A stretch of 64,000 nt of DNA from assembly GCA_013397935.1 (NCBI GenBank), contig VZRN01001153.1:1-64000 (forward strand), written 5' to 3'. The notes under the pieces are model-generated. The model was given only the letters and a program-made list of their open reading frames with translations. It did no database searches and was not told the DNA's origin. The position numbers were made by a program, and so were the translations under genes. Positions 26,201 to 39,115 of the stretch are shown here, one piece after another; the stretch's first letter is position 1; the number at the start of each line of letters is the position of its first letter. The DNA is from Dasyornis broadbenti. Lineage: Eukaryota; Chordata; Aves; Passeriformes; Dasyornithidae.

Positions 26201-27483
26201 TCCTTTCTCTTATACAAGTAATACAGGTTTCCTCCTTTACCACAAATGTCCCCTAAGTTTCTACCTCATCACCCCTTCTTGGCCAGGCCCCACAAGCTCC
26301 TGTGTCTGGGGACACTCAGCATTCTCCAGCTCCAGGCCATGTTGGTAAACAGCCAAACTCAGGGAAATCCAGAGCACACGCCAAATCCCTCTCTCTATGT
26401 TGACTTGAATGTGCTCAAAATGCTTGCCAGCATTTTGACTCAAATTCTAAATGTCACCCAAGAATGGAAGGGGTCCTTCAGCCCGCCCCCATAAGTCACA
26501 AAGAAAGATGACAACTTGAAGAAAACTATTGTGAAAAAATTGCTTTGCCTTATTAAAGCAGATTTCAACTAACTGGAAACAATACACTGTGGGGTTTTTT
26601 AAATAGTTTAACCAAAATGTTCCCCTTTGGCTATGTTTATCATTGAAACACAGCCATTTTATGAAACAAAAAGACAGCACTTGGTCTGGTTTGGAGCCAA
26701 TATGCTGAAGGCTTCAAAAGCAGTTTTATCATCATTTAAATCAAATGAAAATGCTGAACATTTTAAGAAAATAAAGGGGAACTATGTAGGATCCTTTCAG
26801 AAGATGAGTCCTCTGACCAGTTCACAACATTTTTTGTGCCCAAGTTTCCTTTTGTCTTATACTACTGAGGAAGGCCAACAACTTGAGGGGGGAAAACGTT
26901 GCCATGAATCTTCAAAATTTTTTTCTTTTACTTGTGTAGAATGCCAATGAACATATTTCATTTCTACCAGTCTTTTATACTCGATTGTGATAAGCATCTA
27001 TTACTTTTTGGAAGTGGTCTTCTCTCTCTTCACTGTGCAGAGACCCAAAGCATCCTTCTTAGGCGAGAGCGCAGATTCACTCCTCCTAAATTGTAACATC
27101 TACCTAAGTTGCCTCCATCTGAGCCTGAATCGTCCTTCTGATGGTTATCTCTTTCCATTAACTGCAAAGAAAACATAGGTCAAAAGCAACCAAAACAGAC
27201 ATCTCACTGCAGCACTTCCTTAGGGAGGAGGGAGTCTGTGGGTACTCTCGTTAGGCATCGTGCTCTTGGTTTTGTGTGCTTGTGATAGGAAGACCAGATC
27301 TTGCCATTTGATGATAAAAAGGAAAAGTCTGGGTGGGGAGAAATATAAGAACCTGAGGGGTCTGAGAAATTATTTTCCAGTGGAAAAATCAATTAAAAAA
27401 TATATTTGATGTTTATTCATGTGCGAAAACATTGGCAGGCATTTAGCATCACGTGCACGCTGGGACAGGATCTTATTGTTTTA
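23221..27483. other. Intergenic DNA, no gene seen
   Basis: AT-rich with a GC-richer patch at 25.75-26.15 kb. The longest frames (121 and 107 residues, at 24304-24669 and 26627-26950) show no recognisable protein. Confidence 0.55.
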
Positions 27484-27625
27484 TTCCCAGATGTAGCTCT
27501 GATCATTCATGTGACCTTGGACAGGTGACTTCCCAATTCCATGTCCTGTGCCCCATTCACCTTTTAACTCTTCTGTCTGTTTAGATTATGAACTTTCTGC
27601 CACACGGATGCGGTGTTATACAATA
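27484..27625 (+). mobile_element. MIR-like SINE relic
   Basis: ATGTGACCTTGGACAGGTGACTT, CTGTGCCCCATTCACC and then TTCTGTCTGTTTAGATTATGAACTTT follow the order of a MIR-type SINE whose 3' half contains TCTGTCTATTTAGATTGTAAGCTC in amniote versions. It is decayed, and its borders are approximate. Confidence 0.62.
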
Positions 27626-30600
27626 ACCAAATGTGACAAGACAAATCCATGTCATGAGAACCAAGGTTCTTCAGAAGAATTGCCCTTTCCCAAGGCTCTT
27701 CCCCTAGAGGTTGTACACAGAGAGGGCTGGTTGGGAGTGTTCTCCGCAGTAACAGAACAAGAGTTAGAAGGAACTCAAGACTGAAAGATCCCTGTGGCCT
27801 GAAGGTGACTTGGAGGCAAGGGAAGCTTCAGGTAAAGGTACTGTAGAGGATTAGGGGTGTGTATTGCACAACATTTCGTATAGTCCCAATGGAACCTGTG
27901 CTGTCTGATTGAGAAGTGATGAAAACCCACTGATTTGCAGGGAAACCAACCCTGTATGTATCGTGTACAGATTAAGCCATCACACCTGATCAGAGAAGTT
28001 CCATTTACATCAAGAATTTTTACACCTCTAGCATTACCCATTAAAGCAACACAAATCTAATTTTCAGCCCCCTGAAATCTGAACAGTCTTAGTGTAAACG
28101 CCTTTGGAGACCTCAGGTCTTCCTCCTAAATGTCAGTCTCCACCCCTTATAATCTACAAGAATGAGGTGATGCCGCTAGTTTTCCGTCCCTTTCCCTCCA
28201 AAGCTGTGCAAAATCTATCACTTTTCTGGTGGTCCAGGCTTCAGATATATAGGAACTGAAAAGAGAAATAATTTTTAAACACTTCCAGGCTATCAGGAGC
28301 TGCACTGATCCCAGACTACAACAGGAAAGTCTTACAGCTGTGTTGACCAGCTCTGACAAGAGCCTGTAACACTTTACCCTCAAATTGGTTTCAGTTCCCC
28401 AGGGACAATTCTGTTGAGGCAGAGTGCCGTTTATAAAGAGAGACTGTTGCATTGTCCTTGAAAAAGCACCTTAAATGAAAATGAACCTTAAACTTTCACC
28501 GCATGAAAACCACCTTAAATTTTTATGAAGCATTACAGTTTACTCACACTGATTATTGAATCATTTATGCATGATATAAGAATGACCAAGTGTGATGATA
28601 TGTGACCAGTGATTAATGAAATACTCACCAACAAAAGACAAGTTCTTCATTCTGGTACAGCAGAAGACAGGGGGACAGGCTTGCTGAGTTCATGATATTT
28701 CTTCCAGAGCTGTTTTCTGTTATTGCATAGTTATAATACTCTATCATATGTGGAAAATCATTCATACAGAAAATCTTTATGAGCACTAACCCTCATTATA
28801 GCTATCCTTTTAAAACAGTTTTTTTTCCTAAGTACCTTAAACAAGTTAATTTGTTTATCACTCAGATTTTAAATTGGCCAGTTAGCGTCATAATTTTACA
28901 GCTTGTCTACATGAATAAGTTTATTTTATGATCACCCAGAACAGCAGCTGCATTAACATTGTACTGTAAAGTAGCAATTCAAGTTCTTGCCTTTTAATTA
29001 GTTTTTCTGTAAAAATGATCTAAAAATCTCCTTGAATATGTGTTTCCTCCATTAACTGCCCATAGTTCAAAAAAGAAGATAATGCAAAGAATTTAAATTT
29101 TGAACTGTCCAGTTAATTCAATAGAAAAGCATGCTATTTCTTATTAATATTCTATATGCCTCCCTTTTCTAATAAGCAATCCAAAGCACTGCATGGGCAG
29201 TTAGGAAGAAGAAGCCTCGGTACACTGGATCCTTTGAAATGAGAAGATTATTCTGACATGCTCAAATTTTACATGATGCACTTAAAAGCTTGTTTGTAAG
29301 AAGCTTTCGGCACAATGCTCAGTGAAACAGAAAAATTGTCATCAAAATTAGAGTAAAATAGTAGTATTTAGCATTACATAACAAACCATTATTATTGCAT
29401 CAGCTTCTGGTTTTAATTACAATGTCTTTGCTAGAACAAGCTTGTTGGCCATTTCTCCCCATCCACCTCCATTTCCCCCCATCCCTGTCTCCACTGTGAC
29501 TACCTCCACCTCTCTCCCTCTTCCTTCAGGGACATGATTTCATAGTGGCAGAGATACCACACGGCTGAAGCTTGCCCAAGGAACTCCAGCATGCAATGCA
29601 TATGCAACTCAAGGAATGAAATTGAAATCTCACCTATGAAAAGAGCAAGATGTTCTCTGAAACTGTAATTATACAATTTTTCTTATCGTTGCTTCGATCA
29701 CTAATTGCTGTAAATGACCAAATGAAGTAGCAAGGAACAAAGGAAGCGGGATCAGGATAAAAAAGAATACAGCCTTGACACATTGGGTCCCATCTCTTCA
29801 AACTCACATAACCACGCAGTAATTATCCAGGTCAAAAGCGAGAGCCAAATTCTTCGCCATGGCACAGATCCCAGAGTACTCTCTATCACATTAAGTCAGC
29901 CTTAAGCTGCAGTTACACAGAAGAGCAAGTATGTCACCAGTGACATAAAAAAAGGGGGGGGGGGAAAGATTTACTAGTGGTTAAATAAAACTGCTAGTCA
30001 GGCTTTAACAGCTGTGCTGAATAGGACAAGGACAACTCTCACAATGCGATGGTCTCACCTAGAAAAAAATTCCTCTCTGACCCCAATCTGGTAATCAGTT
30101 TATTCATGAGTTCAGGACACAGTATGCCTAAAGAATGTCACAGGAGATCAGTTCCCTGTGGACATAAATCGTGTTTATAGCTATGATCAATGTCAAATGC
30201 ATTAGAGGGAGACAAAAGGATTTTTTAAAAAGCCAAATATTCACCAAAGGAGAAACCTGGTGGTTCTTACAGAGTGCAGATAAGCGGTAGACGTTCTAAC
30301 ATGGATTGATACAGCAGCAATGTATCACAAACACAGAGCCCATCAGGCCAGTTTCAGATCCTTCAGATGTCTCAAGAACCACTAGATCAGAAGAATATCT
30401 CCAGCAACACCTCACAGATAGCATCCCTTAGTTTTTACTTCATACCTGTCTTACAGGAGCTGTACTAATAACTGCCATCACCACAACAGACATTGTGTAA
30501 GGGGCACTCTACCAATGCTTCACTTCAGCACAGGTAAGTAAATCCCCCTACATTCTACCTATCTAACACAACCCATTATGTCCTAGAAGAAGTAGCACTG

Positions 30601-32035
30601 GAAAGAGAGCAGGACTCATTCAAACAATAAAATACTCTGCTTGAATTTCCATTCCAGGTCAGAAAATATTAAATTAATCCATGCAAAATAAGGACTCATC
30701 AGTCAAAAAAAGCAGAGAAAACCCCATCCCAGAATAGCATTAGGCATGATAGTTATTTTTCTGGCTGGAGGGTTAATATTACAACAAACTGAGAGAGAAT
30801 TTAAATTCAGCTGTCCAGCATCTGAGGATTCTCTTCCACTGTCCAAGGCTGATGAATCTCTTCCAACATCTGAGGAGAAGCCCATACTTGTGAGTCCCAG
30901 GCACAGACAGTCATCATGTCCCTGAGTATTCCTGCTTGGGTTAAATACTTGATTTTACCTAGCTTTAAAGTCTACTTATTACCTGCAGCTGGACAGTCTG
31001 GGAAATCTCATCCAGCCTAACAGCTTTGACAGCATCCATTCTTGTCCATGTCAGCGTTCTGCCAGATGACCAATGCTAAAACAAGAGGCCGGATACAGCA
31101 GTACCAGAGCTCAAGGACTCATTGATGCTAGATCTCTGCAGCTGATTCAAGACCAGGGCAACAGTGGGTGCAGAGGATTTTTTGGGAAGTGAATCTCAGA
31201 GGAAAAATGAAAAATTTGGAAGCCCAAACCGGCCTTGAGCAGAATAACTGTACTTTTTCTTCACCCATGCAAATGAGTCTCCTGGGATGGTACCAGATGT
31301 GCTGGCAGCTGCTTTCCAGCTAAAATCTGCAGCAGCCAAGTGAACTGACTGGGGACTTCAGTCTCCTGAGCTGTGCATGTATCACCTGCCTTCAGCTCAC
31401 ACTGAAGCAGGCAGTATTTTTTACATTTATTAGTGATTTACAGACCAATGTCGCCAGTACTCTGTGTCTTGGAGAACACCACGCTATGTATTTCTACATC
31501 CAAGTACAGAATAGTTTTGCCACTGCTGGCAACTCTGCAGAACATGTACAGCTTGTAAGCTGTGTCATTTGTGTGCAGTGACAAAATTGAGGTCACTCTC
31601 ATTATAGAAAGGAACCTTTAAAAGAGCACATCACTGTCCCATGGACAATGACATTTACAAATGTTTTCCTGTTTCTAGAGAGCAAAAAATATCACATACA
31701 GTGGTAATATTGCAGTGGAAATACAATGCTGCTGGAAAAGCAAAATCCAGGACAATACAACCTCTTCCATGAGGTTAACAGCAATACATCATCACACATG
31801 AGTTTCATGCTCAATAATTCTACTGGAAATTAAACACAGCTGACGCTATTTCAACAAGTGTTCTAATTCTCTTATAATCAAGCACATTAACAACACACCA
31901 TATTCATTTTCAGTGGCTTCAGCTTCTCAGCCTAGCAAATTAGAACAATTCAACACATCTGAGACTGAATTAATGTCACAAACAATTGCATTCACTTAGA
32001 ATGATCTTCTCACTTTGCATTACATAGAAGACAAT
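27626..32035. other. Intergenic DNA, no gene seen
   Basis: AT-rich, with very few frames between 28.5 and 32 kb. Pyrimidine-rich patches lie near 29.45-29.53 kb. Apart from the A7G11 run nothing is recognised. Confidence 0.6.
29947..29964 (+). repeat. A7G11 homopolymer pair
   Basis: Seven A are followed by eleven G. This is a site where sequencing and alignment are often wrong. Confidence 0.9.
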
Positions 32036-32248
32036 TCTCGGAGCAAATGGTGGGTATTACAACAGCCAGGGGCTTGGCTCCTCAGTCCATGGGATTCACT
32101 CTGAGAAACCTGGTCCTGGGGGCTGGTGGGCTCCATCTGTTAGAGAAGCAGAAGAGCATCTTTGGTCATAGGCTTGCCGAGCTGGTGAAGAGAGTTTTAA
32201 ATTAAGGTTAGAGGTGCCTTCTGAACCAAGCTATTCTATGATTCTGTG
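32036..32248 (+). mobile_element. CR1 LINE fragment with internal deletion
   Basis: The first part (CTGAGAAACCTGGTCCTGGGGG, CTGTTAGAGAAGCAGAAGAGC, GAGCTGGTGAAGAGAG and TTTTAAATTAAGG) looks like a CR1 segment from far upstream of the 3' end, where bird copies have a GGTGAGGAGGGCTTTAAACTAG-type sequence. It is joined directly to a CR1 tail (GAGGTGCCTTCTGAACCAAG, then ATTCTATGATTCTGTGAA at 32231-32248). The middle of the element is missing. Confidence 0.62.
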
Positions 32249-34722
32249 AATACCCTCTCACTTGTTTCAGTCACCCATAGAATTGAAAAGAGCTTTTATT
32301 CGTTAGAGGCATATCCTCTGTGTTTGTAGAGCACCATTTTTGTGCCTGGTGCATGTGAACAAAGTCACTACCACAAGGAACTTACAGAGGAGTTTAAATT
32401 GTGCAGATAGCAGACCACATCTTCATAAACTTGTTATAGATTTGAATCTAAAAAGAATGCAGAGCAAGACAAAACTGTGGGGAGTAAATACATCTGTTTT
32501 GCAAGGGAATCTGGTATAGGATCTGAGGTTATGCAAGGATATAACCGATCTTCTAATAAGTGTATGAACTGTAATACAGAATTGGGTGGGGATGGAAAGG
32601 ACGTTCACTAGATCAAACTCTGTGGAGATATGCAAATTTAGTTCTACTAAAATATCTGGACATTGCAACTTTCGAGTCTTGCCCCCTAGTGCATTAGTTG
32701 GGCTACATCCAACAAAGGATTTATGTGGCTAAAGCAGGCGATTGTCCCAAAGGCATACCCAAATGCCCACACCTAGTTGCTGCTTAACTATGGATATGCA
32801 TTAAGGATCAAGATGATGCCTTATGTTTCCCAAGCACCCAGAGTTTGCTGCTTCTTCTTTCTTCCCACAGCCATGAGACACTATCAGTGGCTCAGAGAGT
32901 TCATCGGGAAAAGCAACGCCTGGAAGAAGTTACCCCACCAGTTTTGCTTTTATTGTTCATTTCACGGCTGCCTTTCTACTTATCACTACACCCCCACTGC
33001 ACAAAGGCTTTGACTCTTTTAGTAACTTCCTCCTTCCCTCCAATATGCAAGCACTTTAGCTGATTGAATCTGACCTGAACCATTCAGGAGTTAGGAAGCA
33101 ATTTCTGTATCCATCTCTGAAGTTAGCTGATAAAATAAGCATGGCAAGAGTACTTAATGTCTTTCTTCAAACTACTGAATTTCCTGGCCATGAATCTATA
33201 TCTTTCCTAACAGATCACTTTTCTAGGACAGGTAGCCATTTTCTTTCAGTATGATGTTGGGTAGTATTTTTCTCTCTTTATACAACAAACATGCAAATGA
33301 AGAATGCAGATTCTTTTGATTCAGACAACTGTGGGGACTATTGCATTAAAACTTCAGGCTGTATACATATACATGCTGCTGCTCTGGGAGATTTCCAACA
33401 GCACACAGAGAGAGTGCCCCTAGAGAAATGTTTAGAACATTATTATCCTGTTCCTACCCAGTAATCTGTAAAGTTTGGTCTTTAATCTATAGAAAAGTTG
33501 TTTGCAAATCCCACAATGCTTTTATCTTATTGCCAACCTTAATTATAGTTGAAAACCCTGAGTTAATCCAGTGATACTGTCTTTCAGAAATTGCCTTCTT
33601 TGCACACTCCTTAACCTTTCAGTGCATCTCTTGAAATGAAGTATGCAGGTGAGGAGACTGAAGTACTGTTTGAGGCAGCCTGCACCATTCTGCAGCTAAC
33701 AGCTCTTGTCAAGTCTATTGAAAGTCCTCTATCAGTTGAACATGTCATGCAGTAGTGAAGGTGTGCCACGAGAAACCAAAGAAAAACCTGCACCTCTGGG
33801 AAATACTAGCCGTGTAACAAAAGTATGCAAATGGTTTTCTTTCAATTGTCAGTTCCTGTGCAATTTTCTACAAAATAAATATTGTCGTTTACAGAAAAAA
33901 TGTATTTTATGGTGAAAAATGCTTATTTCAGGTCAATAGATTGAAGCTTAAAGGAAAGTGATATAATCATCTTGTCCCATGTCTTGTAGAAATCCATCTG
34001 AGGAATGTCATTAACCAAAAATCTTTGTATCAACCTTATAACTTCTTTAAGAGTAATGACATTTCAGACTAACTTGTGGATTTAAACAGTTTGACTGATA
34101 AGAATCTACGACAGCTCAGTTAATTATCTCTACTACCCATATTATGCAACATCAGCCTTTGCTCTGTCACATCAGGATATTTTATTCAATTTTGACCAAA
34201 TACTTCCCATGAAAAATATCTTTCCCATGTAGGATTGTGCACAAATCACCTTTCAGGTTTTTGTTGGGTAAGCAGAACAAATTGAGTTTTTTAGATTCTT
34301 GCTAGAAAGCATATTCTCTGCACTATCCTGTGGCTGTTTTCTGAATTATTTATCAACTGGAAAAAAAAAGCCAACTTGCTTCATTACATTGCCTTGTTAC
34401 TATCTGCATACCCTAGGAAATATTCATTGATAAGTATGAATGTTATTCTATTCCTTTTAAGACAAGTCAAAACGAAGATTCCTTCGAGATTACACTTGAA
34501 GATAATTGTTTTGATGCCACTTGCTTATACTCTTATAAATATCCAGACATTTCAATAACTGATGATTCTTTTTTTTTTTTTACAAACAAAAATGAAGCAG
34601 TTAGAAAAGAACAAATAACCCCAAACTTTTCTGAAAACCTCATGAACTTGAAGCTTAAATGTTGGGCTTTAAGAGGAGTCATCAGTCCAAAATCTATCTG
34701 AGAGTTTGTATATGGATTATAA

Positions 34723-34766
34723 ACATACATATATGTATATCTATATCTATCTATATCTTTATATAA
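34723..34766 (+). repeat. AT-rich (TATC/TATA)n tract
   Basis: The tract alternates ACATATATGTATAT and CTATATCTATCTATAT elements. It is a low-complexity, probably variable region. Confidence 0.8.
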
Positions 34767-37700
34767 ACACAAAAAACTGTGGACCATGTCTGGCTTCTGT
34801 ATGCAGCTCATAAAAGAACTTGCAGATGCAGACATTGGAGCAGAGAAATATTTGGAGGCTCAGCACAAAATTCTTTTTGCTAAAGAGACATTGGAGTAAG
34901 GGGGAAACAGTGAAGGGAGGGAAGGTTAAATCTATAAAAATAAGATGGGGAATTTTTTGGGAGGCAAAATTCCATAGTGACCACAAACATCTCATTTATT
35001 GCAGCTGACACCTTCTGAGTGTACATGGTTGCATATGTAACACTTCCTTATATTTTTCCCCCAGGACACAGTTTTGTTTGCACTCCCAGTGCTGTGAATT
35101 TATAACTGAGGCATCGTTTGTGTTATTATATGTAATAGGAACTGTATTTTCACAGATGGCTTACCTTCCTTGCCAGATGTCTGTTTTTAACAGTGTCCTA
35201 ATAACGACTGCGTATGCTAACTTCATGCTGTGTATTATAAAAATATTGCCTTGAAGGGACAAATCTTGTATTTTTAGGCTACTTCTATAATTACTGAAAC
35301 AACTTATGAAAGCATGAATTGGATTCACCAGCACTTGCAAGCTGGAAATCAACTACAACTTCTAAAAAATGAATGCTTCTGGGCCGCTGGACCTGCCAGG
35401 CAGAAGATGTGAATTACTGGATTAAAATCCTGTTTGTGACAGACTGTAGATAATTTTGTAGCTCTATGCCTCCAGATTCCATTTTAGTCTCAGAAATGTA
35501 TGATTCACCTTCTGAACAATCTTCATACGAACATCACAATTATCCAACAAACCCTTAATTTATTGCTTCAAAAGATTACAGTCTGGAAAACCAAAGGAAA
35601 CAGACAATGCCTAGGGGGTTGAAAAAAGAGCGTGTAAACAGCACAGATGGGCTTCAAAGATATTGTTGAGCAGCACTGCCAAATCCAAACACTTCTAAAC
35701 TGAGTCAGGCACCAAAAAAGTCTTGAAATTTACTTACAATTCATGAGATGTGAAAAATAACTTCTTTCACTAATGCCTGCATTATTGTGCAGGATTATTC
35801 TCTGCCCAACCGCCTGTCACTTGTCCTACCCCAGCAGTTTGTGGGTCCATTGGCTAATTTTAACGATGTTTGAGGGAAGAGCAGAGAGCTGAATGTTGTT
35901 GGCTCCGTACGAAATAGGTGGGTGGCTGGGCTGGGGATCAAGGAGAGGAGGGCAGGGAGAACTGGGACTTTGTTTGCAGGGGTCAAATTGCTCTCGCCTA
36001 TGCAGCTCCGTACTCCAACCAGGTCAGGAGTGGGAGCTGTAAACACTGTATGGAGCTGCTCATACAGAGGAGCAAGGGGGTATTTGGGGAAACATGAAGG
36101 ATTCATTCAAAGCAGAGGGGAAGAAGGCAAGCCAATGCAGCTTCACACCACGGGGTTTGAAGAAAGCTGTGGACATTGTGGCAGAGAGGTGTGCCAGAGC
36201 CCGAGAGCCAGCTGGAGCTCCACAGCCACAGAAGGCCATCAAGATTTTAATGCCAGCTGTCCGTGACAGAGACCAAAGCACCAGACAGACTCATGGTCTC
36301 ATAAGCCCTTCCTCACACAACTGTTCTGAAGGGTTTAGTGCCCCTGCACCCTTTCCCATGCTGTTGGTTGCCTTCTCCACAGCACACCCAGGGGTTGTTG
36401 CTCCCTTGTGATTCACCGGCTCATTTGCCACGCATCCGTGCAGGTGTACCAAAACTTGCTTCAGAGTGAAATAAGTTAGTGAAGATAAAGTGGTCTGGAA
36501 GAGTGGTGGAAGAGGGCAGGAGACAGGGAGGCAAATGAAAACCTTCTCACGCTGAGTAGTGACTTGAGCCAAGGTACTGTGAAGTGAATCCTAGAGATAT
36601 TCCTTAACAAATCACCAGTTCTGACCCAGAAAAATCTCTGTGTTTCTGAAACTTGTTTTTTCCCATGCCTTACATGATGGAAGGTGAGTGTTTTCTCTTC
36701 ATTTTCCTGTTGACAGCTCATGCCATTGCAAGTTCACCAACTCGATCAGCCTGAGGAAATCTGAATTTCTCCTCCTGGCCCTCCACTGCAACAACTGGCG
36801 CACATCAGCAGAGAAGAAACACGGCTCTCTGGTGGTGAAGTCCCCAGGCTATGAACACATGAAGATTTGTCAGCCTGGTGTCTTTCAGAAGCACACCTTT
36901 CTCACATGGATTACAGCATCCTGTTGCTTACTTTATTTTGACATGTTTTGAGTTTCTGTTTTCCAGAGCTTTTGAAGAAATTCTTTGAAAAGAAACAAAA
37001 GAGGTCTAATTGGAGCATAGCAATCACAAGAGCTTCTCTGGAAGCTGTAAAAAGTTTTCACTTACAAAAAGCATTACATCCAGATCCGACACCAAGAGCC
37101 ATGTAACGCTGTTATGTTTTCTCACTTGCAAGAATACGGGGCTGAGGAATCTGCCCTTAGACTTGCGCAATGGCTACGGTGCTATGCAAACAGTCCTGCT
37201 AACACCCATCTGTCACGTATCACCCACCTTTTCAACTCCTGTGCTAGGTTCATCCTCATCCCTTTATCTCAGGACGAGCTGACTTCAGAGAAGCACTGTC
37301 AAATAGGTAATAGCTCATAGTCAGCTCAGTTCCAGCAGTACATAAATCCAAAATAACTCAAGTGGTGAGAGGGGATGTTTTGAATTCACTTCATTGTAGA
37401 CAGGTAGAAAGTCGTGGCCGTCTCAGGATTTAATAGGTTTCTTGCTTTCTGTTTAAATGCAATCATTGTTCATAGATTTTTTCAGTGACCCCATATGATC
37501 ATCGGGACTGTTGTCCTCCTTTACACATGTTTACCAGATTGAACAAGCTCTAAAAGGTGTGCTGGAAGTGAAGGCTACCCTATGCTATTGCTGAGGCTCG
37601 TTAAAAGGATTATTTAATAGAAACTCTATTTCTATAATGAAAACAAATAGACTTTAAACAGTTTAACTGCCGTTCATAAACCATTACAGGCTCACTGATT

Positions 37701-38308
37701 TTTCTGGCAGAGCAGCAAAGTAAAAGGATGTGTCTAAAAGCATTCAAGACCACAAATAATAGGATGGATTGCGACAATCTCATTTAAAAGAAGAAAATGT
37801 GGACTGAGTGGCTAACCATCACTAGACATTCAGTTGATCTTGTCTGTCTCACAGGTTTTACATATATTTGTGTAATAATACTCACAGTCGTATCCTCTCT
37901 CTTATTTAGTCTCCTTTCTATAGTAACTGAAGTTTTTCCTTACAGTAGTGTTCCTGATATGAAAGAATGATGATTCCTCAGCAGTTTCAGCCTGTGGTCC
38001 TGGGCTGGCAGCTTAATCAGGAAATGTGATGCTGTTCCAATGCCAGTGGACTATGCTGGGACTCATGCAGGTATTTCTCAGGCAATTTTGAAGTCCAGCA
38101 CTTTCTCAAAAACTTCTGTCTTCCTGCAGAGCGGGTGGGCCGTGGGTAAATGTGTGACAAGCAGGACTCAGATGACAGCCAAGTACTACAGAATATTTGC
38201 ACAAATCAAACCTACTGATCACTTACAGTGAGGAATTTCCTAATGCCAGAGATAGGCTGAGATTACCCATTAGGAGGAAGAGACAAGCCTGGCCAACATA
38301 GCCTATCC

Positions 38309-38358
38309 CTAGTGGAAAGACCAGACAGGCAGGCTCTCTAGTGGAAAGTCAGATAGGA
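38309..38358 (+). repeat. Two diverged copies of a CTAGTGGAAAG unit
   Basis: CTAGTGGAAAGACCAGACAGG (38309-38329) and CTAGTGGAAAGTCAGATAGG (from 38338) lie 29 bases apart start to start. This is a small imperfect tandem repeat. Confidence 0.75.
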
Positions 38359-38824
38359 GGGCACAACAACAGCTAAAGAAAAGTGAGCAAAAGCATGTCA
38401 CATGTAAGTAATTCCACATGATCCTTCACTGTATGGATGGTGAGTCGAAAGACGGGAGAAATCCATGTGGCCTAGAAAAACTAATTGCAGAAATCAAGAG
38501 TCTGATGACACTGGCAAGGGATGGACAGCCAGCAGAGAGTGAGATCTAGAATCCTCTTGGGCACAGTCAAGGCCCCACAGAATTCAGGGAGGTTGTGCTG
38601 TGAATTTCATTAGTGATGTGTTCACTCCCAAGAATTATCTTTTCCTATATTCTTATTACCTTAGTCAGCACCCTGCTTTAAAACCATACAAGGCTGCTTT
38701 CTGCACTGAGTAAAGAAGTGCTATGTGTGATGAAATGGTAAAATAAACATTAGTTTTCTTGGCTCGCCTCCATAATACGTATTGCACTTCAAATTAAAAA
38801 TTAAATTGAGCCTCTCAGTGTGAC

Positions 38825-38909
38825 TGTTCAAGCATCTTGCCCAGCCATCCGTCTCCCAGCTGTGCAGTGTGCCACTTGGATCTCACTGCCAAGTGGAAGC
38901 ACTTGAACA
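38825..38909. repeat. Nested inverted repeats (possible structured or cis-regulatory element)
   Basis: The inner pair CCACTTGG (38872-38879) and CCAAGTGG (38889-38896) is perfect, with a nine-base loop. The outer pair TGTTCAAG (38825-38832) and CTTGAACA (38902-38909) is also perfect. The two pairs can form together, giving a stem with an asymmetric interior. No named RNA family is recognised. Confidence 0.7.
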
Positions 38910-39039
38910 ATCCAAGCCAGGTGATTACAGCATAGAGACTTTTCAAATTTGTATTATGCTATCAGTATTTTTTTATCTACATGATGCTTAATTTATTCAT
39001 TTCAGGGCTGTATATTTGCAGCTATTTATATAATAGCTT

Positions 39040-39115
39040 GGAAGCTGAGAGCCTCACAATGTGTGAGTGACAGAGCCAGGAACAAAATAAAGGCACTCCT
39101 CTAGAATCCTAAATT
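39040..39115 (-). mobile_element. Possible MIR-like fragment
   Basis: GCCTCACAATGTGTGAGTGACAGAGCCAGGAACAAAAT resembles the reverse complement of the MIR stretch around TGGCTCTGCCACTTAC and its neighbours. The match is short and weak. Confidence 0.35.

Larger units (their letters stand above)
32249..38824. other. Intergenic DNA, no gene seen
   Basis: Mostly AT-rich. A GC-richer island with overlapping frames on both strands (up to 114 residues) lies at about 35.8-36.45 kb; no protein or repeat family is recognised in it. Confidence 0.5.
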
